Shown here: positions 1 through 4,569 of the stretch, in pieces
Position numbering within the stretch: position 1 is the first letter of the stretch
How the letters are laid out: each line of letters opens with the position of its first letter
Assembly: GCA_002329495.1 (NCBI GenBank)
Contig: DCTH01000197.1
Span: forward strand, 230-7,179
Direction of reading: 5' to 3'
Origin: Syntrophothermus sp. UBA1445
GTDB lineage: Bacteria > Bacillota > Syntrophomonadia > Syntrophomonadales > DTU052
DNA: 6,950 bases
The notes under the pieces: model-generated
Seen by the model: the letters and a program-made list of their open reading frames with translations, nothing else
What the model was told of the DNA's origin: nothing
Databases searched by the model: none
Position numbers and translations under genes: made by a program

Positions 1-222
1 ATTCCCGCCAGTCAGGTATCATCCTTTGCGAAGTGTTTCGCAGGTGATATATGCATGGAGGTCACAACGGATGCGGTCCAGATCCTGGGCGGATACGGCT
101 ACTCACGCGAATACCCGGTGGAGAAGATGATGCGCGACGCCAAGATCATGCAGATATTTGAAGGAACCGCCCAGGTCCAAAGGGTGGTTATTGCCAATAA
201 CATACTGCGGGGTCTTGCTTAA
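1..222 (+). CDS. bcd: Acyl-CoA dehydrogenase, butyryl-CoA dehydrogenase-like, C-terminal part (5' end outside window)
   Basis: This is the last 73 codons of an acyl-CoA dehydrogenase, read in frame 1 from the window edge to TAA at 220-222. It catalyses the FAD-dependent alpha-beta oxidation of a (short-chain) acyl-CoA to the enoyl-CoA in the cytoplasm and passes electrons to an ETF. Visible motifs are the FAD/dimer motif QILGGYGY (partial residues 27-34), the [19 protein letters not shown] segment (39-56) with the usual catalytic glutamate of the family (E54 here) and the following QVQR. All are close to family consensus, and the EGT form fits short-chain/butyryl enzymes. Chain-length specificity cannot be read from this fragment. 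The gene behind it is a CoA-transferase, a natural beta-oxidation partner, but a strong terminator lies between them. Family is certain; the butyryl preference is inference. Confidence 0.93.
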   Translation: MPASQVSSFAKCFAGDICMEVTTDAVQILGGYGYSREYPVEKMMRDAKIMQIFEGTAQVQRVVIANNILRGLA

Positions 223-326
223 CGAACTTACAATATATTAAAGTAATGTTCGGATTAGTCATTACCGGTTAAGTATTTGGAAAATTCTATAAAAGTTACC
301 ACGGCGAAAAAACGCGAAAAACAAAG

Positions 327-355
327 AAAATGCGCCCAACATTGGGCGCATTTTT
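327..355 (+). terminator. Rho-independent terminator after the first acyl-CoA dehydrogenase
   Basis: A perfect 8-bp stem TGCGCCCA (331-338) / TGGGCGCA (343-350) with a 4-nt loop is followed by five T (351-355). AAAA at 327-330 can pair with the first T residues, so the structure could also work from the opposite strand. It lies about 105 nt past the stop at 222. Confidence 0.9.
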
Positions 356-417
356 GTATATCTGACGAAAATGGGGAATACAGGCGGACGATGATTGTTC
401 CCTAAATCACAAAGGGA

Positions 418-431
418 TGGTATTATATAAT
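418..431 (+). promoter_or_regulatory. Candidate promoter of the CoA-transferase gene
   Basis: There are two overlapping -10 options: an extended -10 form TGG-TATTAT (418-426) and a perfect TATAAT (426-431). No good -35 is found at 16-18 bp; TTGTTC at 395-400 is 20 bp from the first option and 25 bp from the second. The dyad TCCCT/AGGGA (399-417) covers the place where the -35 would be and could be an operator. Transcription would begin near 433-438, leaving a leader of about 105 nt. This is sequence likeness only. Confidence 0.4.
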
Positions 432-541
432 AAAGTATGTCAAAAGATGTCGAAAATACGAGACGCCGAACTAATAGATTACCACAATAGGACAACCCAT
501 AAAACCAAAGCGTGAAACAGAACCGGAAAGGGTGAACGGAA

Positions 542-1903
542 GTGGCGATTCCAGCTGCAGATATTAACAAATGGCAATATCAGCAAAAACTAATGACTCC
601 TGATGAAGCGGTGAAAATGGTGGAGTCGAATACCCGAGTACGTTATAGCGAATTTGTAATGTTCCCCGATCTGTTGGACGAGGCCCTGGCCAAGCGAGTC
701 GATGAATTGGAAAACGTCGATATCTCAGGGACCTGTTTTTCAAAAGTGCCCAAAGTGGTACTGGCGGATCCATCCCGGGAACACTTTTATCTTACTGACT
801 GCCACTTTGGAGTCGTTGCCCGTAAGTTACATGACCAAAATCTGTGCAATTACGTCCCCCTCACCTATCACGAAGCGCCGCGTTGGGCTCGGAAATACTG
901 GGATGTTGATGCGGCGCTTCTGCTGGTAGGTCCTATGGACTCCAAGGGCTACTTTAATCTGGGGGTATCAAATTCGGTGACCCCGGCGGTTATCAGCAAG
1001 GCCAAGAAGATCATAGTGGAGGTCAACAATACCATACCAACCTGTCTGGGAGGCAACCAGGAATCAATCCATATTTCTCAGGTAGATGCCATTGTGGAGG
1101 GCAACAACAACCCATTGCAACAGATACCTACTCCTCCACCTACGGAAACCGATATTAAGATTGCCGAATGGATCATGAAAGAGATTGTGGACGGGGCCTG
1201 CATACAGCTGGGAATTGGTGGCCTGCCCAATGTGGTGGGATCAATGCTGGCTGAAAGTGACCTTAAGGATCTGGGTGTCCATACCGAGATGTTAGTGGAT
1301 TCTTACGTAGACCTTTATCTATCAGGAAGGGCCAACGGCTCAAAGAAGAGTATTGACCGCCACAAGATGGTATATACCTTCGCTATGGGTACCAATAAAC
1401 TCTATGAGTTCATGGATAATAATCCGGCCTGCGCGATTTACCCGGTCAATTATACCAATGATCCGAAGGTAATTGCATTGAATGATAATTTTATTGCCAT
1501 TAATAACGCGATAGAGATCGACCTCTATGGCCAGGTATGTTCCGAATCCTCAGGTACCCGGCAGATCTCAGGGACCGGAGGACAACTGGATTTCATCTAT
1601 GGTGCCTTCCATTCTCACGGTGGAAAGGGAATGATCTGTATGAGTTCCACCTTTACTGAAAAAGATGGCACAATGCAATCCAGAATCAGACCCATGCTTA
1701 GCCCTGGAGCAACCGTTACCGTACCGCGCTCGATTACATCGTATGTGATAACCGAGTATGGGTTGGTTAACCTTAAAGGCAAGTCAACCTGGCAGCGGAC
1801 TGACGACTTGATCAGCATTGCGCATCCCCAGTTCCGGGACGAGCTTATCAAGGAAGCAGACAAAATGAAGATCTGGAAAAAGAGCAACAAAATAGCTCCC
1901 TAG
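542..1903 (+). CDS. Acetyl-CoA hydrolase/transferase family CoA-transferase (butyryl-CoA:acetate / 4-hydroxybutyrate CoA-transferase type)
   Basis: A complete 453-residue family I CoA-transferase of the Cat1/AbfT group. It exchanges CoA between an acyl-CoA and a carboxylate, for example acetyl-CoA plus butyrate to butyryl-CoA plus acetate, in the cytoplasm. The start is GTG at 542: it follows the Shine-Dalgarno AAAGGGTGA with about 6 nt spacing, and the family N-terminal block (KLMTPDEAVKMVES, residues 16-29) begins just inside. The length suits the family (about 430-460). The N-terminal domain includes LVGPMDSKGYFNLGVSNS (128-145). The C-terminal domain contains GIGGLPN (224-230), HTEM (247-250) and the glycine-rich ESSGTRQISGTGGQLDF (335-351), expected near the CoA site. 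E249 in HTEM is my candidate for the glutamate that forms the glutamyl-CoA thioester, by rough alignment with AbfT. Substrate is not determinable here; butyrate/acetate is favoured by the neighbouring dehydrogenase. No T-run terminator follows before 2462. Confidence 0.93.
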   Translation: MAIPAADINKWQYQQKLMTPDEAVKMVESNTRVRYSEFVMFPDLLDEALAKRVDELENVDISGTCFSKVPKVVLADPSREHFYLTDCHFGVVARKLHDQNLCNYVPLTYHEAPRWARKYWDVDAALLLVGPMDSKGYFNLGVSNSVTPAVISKAKKIIVEVNNTIPTCLGGNQESIHISQVDAIVEGNNNPLQQIPTPPPTETDIKIAEWIMKEIVDGACIQLGIGGLPNVVGSMLAESDLKDLGVHTEMLVDSYVDLYLSGRANGSKKSIDRHKMVYTFAMGTNKLYEFMDNNPACAIYPVNYTNDPKVIALNDNFIAINNAIEIDLYGQVCSESSGTRQISGTGGQLDFIYGAFHSHGGKGMICMSSTFTEKDGTMQSRIRPMLSPGATVTVPRSITSYVITEYGLVNLKGKSTWQRTDDLISIAHPQFRDELIKEADKMKIWKKSNKIAP

Positions 1904-1924
1904 TTGCTTAATATAGCGGGCTCT

Positions 1925-2217
1925 CTAGGAGTCCTTGTGAGTACAGTCGTAGCAAAGTCCGTACCAAAATCATTGCACAGTTTGCAGTATAATCGTCGCA
2001 CAGTCCTTACCATAATTGTTGCACTAGACGCAGTACAATCGTCGCAAAATCCGTACCATAATCGTTGTACTAGACGCAGTACAATCGTCGCAAAGTTCGT
2101 ACCAAAATCGTTGCACTAGACGCAGTACAATCATTCCAGAATCGCAGTATAGACACACTACCAGATGCACTAGACATGAGACATTGATCGGGCACAATCA
2201 CTCACAAGGGCTCCTAG
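1925..2217. repeat. Inverted repeat pair enclosing the tandem-repeat block (MITE-like or structured RNA element)
   Basis: The left arm CTAGGAGTCCTTGTGAGT (1925-1942) is the reverse complement of the right arm ACTCACAAGGGCTCCTAG (2200-2217) at 17 of 18 positions. The arms enclose 257 bp that contain the 46-bp tandem repeats. The left arm also lies in an imperfect palindrome around CTAG (about 1919-1933). No obvious direct duplication flanks the arms and no transposase lies inside, so it is not shown to be mobile. In RNA the arms could form one long closing stem downstream of the CoA-transferase. Confidence 0.8.
1938..2154. repeat. 46-bp tandem repeat array, four clear copies and one decayed copy
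   Basis: Copies lie at 1938-1983 (diverged), 1984-2029, 2030-2075, 2076-2121, and a shortened decayed copy at 2122-2154. The middle copies begin GCAGTAYAATCGTCGCA and end with CACTAGAC or TACTAGAC. Each unit splits into two related halves sharing a core GTAC-(0 to 3 nt)-AATCGTYGCA, so the array holds eight or nine degenerate copies of a roughly 20-26 bp core. In the copy at 2030-2075, GTACAA (2033-2038) and TTGTAC (2065-2070) form a dyad. The unit length is not a multiple of three, so reading frame is not kept between copies and the array is very unlikely to code for protein. The copies abut without spacers, so this is not a CRISPR. Function unknown. Confidence 0.88.
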
Positions 2218-2256
2218 TTATATAGATGAGCTTGAATAAAACTAATAATCCTGTTA

Positions 2257-2281
2257 CAGTGTCTTCCGGGGGGTGACACTG
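2257..2281 (+). promoter_or_regulatory. Hairpin holding the ferredoxin ribosome binding site in its loop
   Basis: A perfect 7-bp stem CAGTGTC (2257-2263) / GACACTG (2275-2281) closes an 11-nt loop TTCCGGGGGGT. The Shine-Dalgarno-like GGGGGGTGA (2268-2276) lies mostly in the loop, with its 3' end in the stem, and the GTG start at 2284 is two bases past the stem. The fold could lower or modulate ferredoxin translation. The dyad could instead be a DNA operator. Structure is seen directly; a regulatory role is inference. Confidence 0.5.
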
Positions 2282-2283
2282 GA

Positions 2284-2457
2284 GTGTATATTATAAAGGA
2301 AGACAAGTGTGTGAGTTGTGGGCTTTGCGCTGATGAGTGTCCCACCGGAGCTATCTCACAAATTGGACCCTACCGGATCAACCAGGATAAATGCTCTGCA
2401 TGCGGACAGTGTGCTGAATGTTGCCCGGTTGAAGCGATAATTGAAAAATCGGACTAA
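2284..2457 (+). CDS. Small 2[4Fe-4S] ferredoxin
   Basis: A 57-residue clostridial-type ferredoxin, a soluble low-potential electron carrier. Two CxxCxxCxxxCP motifs are intact: C9, C12, C15, C19 and C37, C40, C43, C47, each followed by Pro, with an additional C46 next to the last ligand. The size and the internal two-fold repeat (DKCVSCGLC and DKCSACGQC) match the 55-60 residue family. GTG at 2284 is chosen because it gives the standard short N-terminus MYIIKEDKC and follows GGGGGGTGA with 7 nt spacing. It lies between the repeat block and a strong terminator; no T-run terminator separates it from the CoA-transferase, so read-through from that gene is possible. A weak promoter-like pair TTGAAT (2232-2237) and TACAGT (2255-2260) exists, but would start transcription almost inside the ribosome binding site. 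Its redox partner cannot be told from sequence. Confidence 0.93.
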   Translation: MYIIKEDKCVSCGLCADECPTGAISQIGPYRINQDKCSACGQCAECCPVEAIIEKSD

Positions 2458-2461
2458 GTCT

Positions 2462-2495
2462 GGGAGGCTGCAAGTAGCGGCCTCCCTGTTTTTTT
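2462..2495 (+). terminator. Rho-independent terminator of the ferredoxin transcript
   Basis: Stem GGGAGGC (2462-2468) pairs with GCCTCCC (2480-2486) across an 11-nt loop, then TG and seven T (2489-2495). It starts 5 nt after the ferredoxin stop and would also end any transcript running through from the CoA-transferase. Confidence 0.92.
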
Positions 2496-2544
2496 CGGGG
2501 GCAAGGTGGGGACGGTTCTTTACTACTCCTCAAGAAAAGCGAGA

Positions 2545-2568
2545 GGCGGCAAGGATAACCTTGCCGCC
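2545..2568 (-). terminator. Hairpin terminator of the minus-strand zinc-ribbon gene
   Basis: A perfect 10-bp stem GGCGGCAAGG (2545-2554) / CCTTGCCGCC (2559-2568) with loop ATAA lies 28 nt beyond the stop of the minus-strand gene. On the minus strand it is followed by TCTCGCTTTTCTTG, a T-rich but interrupted tract. With the hairpin at 2462-2495 it separates two converging transcripts. Confidence 0.75.
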
Positions 2569-2596
2569 GGCTAATTCTAATGCTGTTTATAGTCTA

Positions 2597-2887
2597 TTAA
2601 CGGATAGCGGTTTTGCGGTAGCAGTCACTGCAGTACACAGGGCGATCACCGCTGGGCCGGAAAGGAACCTTGGTTTCGCAACCGCAGCTCGCGCAGATTA
2701 CGGCAAACATTTCTTTTTCGCCGCTCCCGCGACCCCGAGATTCGTTCTTCCGGCGGCGCCTGCAATCCGGGCAACGTGCGGGGAGGTTTTCGAATCCCTT
2801 CTCAGCGTAGAACTCTTGTTCACCCGCTGTGAATACGAACTCGTTTCCGCACTCCTTGCAGGTCAGGATCTTGTCTTCAAATGCCAT
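2597..2887 (-). CDS. Small double zinc-ribbon protein (zf-trcl-like, CxxC motifs)
   Basis: A 96-residue protein with four CxxC knuckles: C10/C13 and C39/C42 (first ribbon), then C65/C68 and C86/C89 (second ribbon), joined by a basic, Arg-rich linker (RRRRKNESRGRGSGEK, about 43-58). The N-terminus MAFEDKILTCKECGNEFVFTAGEQEFY and the segment VPFRPSGDRPVYCSDCY match what I recall of the probable zinc-ribbon proteins widespread in Clostridia. Their biochemical role is not established; binding to nucleic acid or ribosomes is only a guess from the charge and zinc knuckles. The start is ATG at 2887, with AAAGGGG (2899-2905) 11 nt upstream on the minus strand. It converges with the ferredoxin and diverges from the second acyl-CoA dehydrogenase. 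There is no sign of a metabolic link to either. A longer opposite-strand reading frame covers it but lacks any family features. Confidence 0.88.
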   Translation of the reverse strand: MAFEDKILTCKECGNEFVFTAGEQEFYAEKGFENLPARCPDCRRRRKNESRGRGSGEKEMFAVICASCGCETKVPFRPSGDRPVYCSDCYRKTAIR

Positions 2888-2927
2888 TCCGATATTAACC
2901 CCTTTCAGATAAAGCTCCTCCGTCTTC

Positions 2928-2964
2928 CCGTTTTAGCTTTACCTGAGGGGAAAGCGGGAAACGG
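2928..2964 (-). other. Imperfect hairpin in the zinc-ribbon gene leader
   Basis: Outer stem CCGTTT (2928-2933) / AAACGG (2959-2964) and inner stem CTTT (2937-2940) / AAAG (2951-2954) are separated by a small internal loop. It lies about 40 nt upstream of the minus-strand start and would be in its 5' leader. It has no match to a riboswitch class I know. Weak evidence for function. Confidence 0.3.
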
Positions 2965-3047
2965 TAAGTAAAAGGAAGGCCATTAAATATACTAACACAA
3001 ATTTTATCCATTTGAAAGAGCATTAAACCTTGAGGAATAAAGTTTTG

Positions 3048-3077
3048 TTGACAGACATTCTAAAAACGTATTATTCT
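3048..3077 (+). promoter_or_regulatory. Sigma-A-type promoter of the second acyl-CoA dehydrogenase
   Basis: A perfect -35 TTGACA (3048-3053) is followed by TATTAT (3069-3074, spacer 15) or TATTCT (3072-3077, spacer 18). Neither spacer is the ideal 17. The site stands in A/T-rich DNA and would start transcription near 3080-3085, about 120 nt before the ATG at 3204. Confidence 0.6.
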
Positions 3078-3203
3078 TAGAGCAGGTTAGTGACGGTCGT
3101 AGTTGGGTGTAATGGCCCAATTCAAGAGATTCGGGTACTGAGCTTTGCAGATCATGCCCGGCAAAAAGTGATTCGGATCGCAAGAAGAAAGGAGATTTGT
3201 TTA

Positions 3204-4340
3204 ATGGACTTTAAACTGACCAAGGAACAGGAATTGATCCAAAAGGCAGCCAAAGAATTTGCGGAAAAGTCTCTTATGCCTATCGCCGATAAGATCGCCG
3301 AGGAAAATTATGTGTCGCCGGAGATATATGAGGAAATCGGGGATTTAGGATTCTTCGGTCTACCATTTGCTGAAGAGTATGGCGGCACCGGGGCTGGATA
3401 CAACTGTTATCCCCTGGTGTTGGAACAGATTGCCCGGGCCTCGGCTGGAGTAGCCATGACTTTCTCAGTTAACCTCTTGGGTGCCAGCGCCATTAATGCT
3501 TTTGGAACCCCGGAACAGAAAGCCAAGTATCTGCCTGACTGCTGTTCAGGTAAGAAAATCGCTTCATTTGCCTTCACCGAGCCGGCTACCGGTTCTGACC
3601 CTAAACAGATTACCACTACCGCCGTCCAGGATGGCGATTACTATATAATTAACGGTACCAAGCGCTTCATCTCTGCCGCTGATCTGGATGGCCCCATCGT
3701 CATCTTCGCCAAAGACAATGAGACCGGCAAACCGACTGCTTTTATCGTGGACAAGAACTGCCCGGGATACTCGACCTCCGAACCCTGGCACAAGATTGGC
3801 AATCGTGGTGGCAACCTGGTAGATGTTTACCTGAAGGATGTAAGAGTTCCTGCCGCCAATCTGCTGGGACCCAAGGGCAATGGTTATGCGGTTCTTCAAT
3901 ACGGCATTGCTTTTGGTAAGGTAGGAGTCTGTGCCAGTACTCTGGGCGGGATGCAGGCTGCTCTGGAACTCTCCATCAAATACGCCAAGGAAAAAGCTCA
4001 CCGGGATAGCACTATTGCCAAATTCCCAACCATTCAGGTGGCCATCGCCAAGATAGCGGAGAAGGTAGAAGCCGCTCGCTGGCTTACTTATCGCCTGGGC
4101 TACCTGGCTGAAAATCTTAAAGATCCACGGGCGTTTGCCAAGGAAGCAGCGCTGACCAAGGCTTTTGTTACCGAGGCTGGTGTGGATGTTTCCCGTCTGG
4201 CAGTAGGAGTACATGGCTCTTATGGCCTGATGGAGGACTACAAAGTATCCATGATTTATCGCGACCTGATTATTGGTGAACAGATCGAAGGCGTTAACGA
4301 TATGCAGCGGATGATTACCGCCGGAAGTTTGTTGGCTTAA
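3204..4340 (+). CDS. Acyl-CoA dehydrogenase, divergent second copy
   Basis: A complete 378-residue acyl-CoA dehydrogenase (family usual about 380) that oxidises an acyl-CoA with FAD and hands electrons to an ETF. ATG 3204 is chosen because AAAGGAG (3188-3194) lies 9 nt upstream and the family N-terminus MDFKLTKEQELIQ begins there; the 38 upstream in-frame codons are leader. The order is an N-terminal helical domain (1-115), FAFTEPATGSD flavin motif (122-132), beta domain ending WHKIGNRGGNLVDVYLKDVRVP (195-216), and C-terminal helices (240-370). E362 in IEGV aligns with the usual catalytic glutamate. Several usual features are altered: EGT is EGV, the RxQFGxP segment reads KAHRDST (264-270), and QxxGGxGY reads GVHGSYGL (335-342). 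The substrate is therefore uncertain. It has its own promoter and terminator, but fixC follows 229 bp downstream, suggesting a partner role. Confidence 0.93.
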   Translation: MDFKLTKEQELIQKAAKEFAEKSLMPIADKIAEENYVSPEIYEEIGDLGFFGLPFAEEYGGTGAGYNCYPLVLEQIARASAGVAMTFSVNLLGASAINAFGTPEQKAKYLPDCCSGKKIASFAFTEPATGSDPKQITTTAVQDGDYYIINGTKRFISAADLDGPIVIFAKDNETGKPTAFIVDKNCPGYSTSEPWHKIGNRGGNLVDVYLKDVRVPAANLLGPKGNGYAVLQYGIAFGKVGVCASTLGGMQAALELSIKYAKEKAHRDSTIAKFPTIQVAIAKIAEKVEAARWLTYRLGYLAENLKDPRAFAKEAALTKAFVTEAGVDVSRLAVGVHGSYGLMEDYKVSMIYRDLIIGEQIEGVNDMQRMITAGSLLA

Positions 4341-4463
4341 GTTTGGACATAGTATAAATAACCGTGTGGCAGTGCGGTGCTGTTATAAGGTTGCAACACC
4401 GAATCCGGCTGGATATGATTAAAAGGTTAGAAAGGCAATTGCGGATTGGCCGCGAATGATTGG

Positions 4464-4498
4464 CGGGGTTGCGACAGGGGTCGCAACCCGCTTTATTT
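4464..4498 (+). terminator. Terminator between the acyl-CoA dehydrogenase and fixC
   Basis: A perfect 10-bp stem GGGTTGCGAC (4466-4475) / GTCGCAACCC (4480-4489) with loop AGGG is followed by GCTTTATTT. The T tract is broken by one A, so termination may be partial and some transcripts may run into fixC. It lies about 125 nt after the dehydrogenase stop. Confidence 0.78.
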
Positions 4499-4521
4499 GT
4501 AAATGAATTGTATTATCGTAC

Positions 4522-4542
4522 AGGAAGGTTTTATTACTTCCT
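4522..4542 (+). other. Short hairpin upstream of fixC
   Basis: AGGAAG (4522-4527) pairs with CTTCCT (4537-4542) around a 9-nt A/T loop, 15 nt before the fixC ribosome binding site. It could be a leader structure or an operator dyad. No convincing -35/-10 pair was found between 4499 and 4557, so the fixC promoter is undefined; TATTAT at 4511-4516 is a lone -10 likeness. Confidence 0.3.
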
Positions 4543-4569
4543 TACTCGGGTTATATTGGAGGCTTGTTT

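Larger units (their letters stand above)
223..541. other. Intergenic region between acyl-CoA dehydrogenase and CoA-transferase
   Basis: These 319 bases hold no credible gene. From left to right they contain an A/T-rich stretch, the hairpin terminator at 327-355, a small dyad (TCCCT at 399-403 and AGGGA at 413-417), a candidate promoter at about 418-431, and a leader of roughly 100 nt ending in the ribosome binding site GGAAAGGGTGA (525-535) of the CoA-transferase. The layout suggests that the CoA-transferase has its own promoter and is not only read through from the dehydrogenase. Confidence 0.7.
2888..3203. other. Divergent intergenic region between the zinc-ribbon and second acyl-CoA dehydrogenase genes
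   Basis: These 316 bases hold the minus-strand ribosome binding site (2899-2905), an imperfect hairpin (2928-2964) that would lie in the zinc-ribbon leader, an A/T-rich centre (about 2970-3047) where a minus-strand promoter is likely though none is clear, the TTGACA promoter at 3048 for the plus strand, and a plus-strand leader of about 120 nt. That leader holds a short stem TTGGG (3103-3107) / CCCAA (3116-3120) and the strong AAAGGAG site (3188-3194). No gene is seen. Confidence 0.65.

Noticed and set aside
262..570. A 102-codon minus-strand reading frame in the first intergenic region
   Set aside because: It crosses the terminator hairpin and the CoA-transferase start, with a low-complexity hydrophobic product and no family likeness.
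1904..2119. A 71-codon plus-strand reading frame directly after the CoA-transferase stop
   Set aside because: It starts with TTG without a ribosome binding site and is made of the 46-bp repeats, whose length shifts frame in each copy. No protein-like features.
1938..2154. Repeat array considered as a CRISPR
   Set aside because: The repeats abut directly without unique spacers, vary in sequence from copy to copy, and no cas gene is present.
1925..2217. Insertion sequence
   Set aside because: No transposase coding, no evident target-site duplication. Kept only as an inverted-repeat element of unknown nature.
2232..2260. Promoter TTGAAT / TACAGT for the ferredoxin
   Set aside because: Both hexamers match consensus at only four of six positions, and transcription would begin about at the ribosome binding site.
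2441..2971. A 176-codon plus-strand reading frame opposite the zinc-ribbon gene
   Set aside because: It begins inside the ferredoxin, runs through a terminator and is the complement of a gene with four intact CxxC pairs. It is a shadow.
3090..3203. Upstream in-frame extension of the second acyl-CoA dehydrogenase by 38 codons
   Set aside because: The family N-terminus begins at ATG 3204, which has the AAAGGAG site. The extension has no homologous character and covers the leader.
3564..4214. A 216-codon minus-strand reading frame within the second acyl-CoA dehydrogenase
   Set aside because: It lies fully antisense to a conserved enzyme and shows no recognisable motif.
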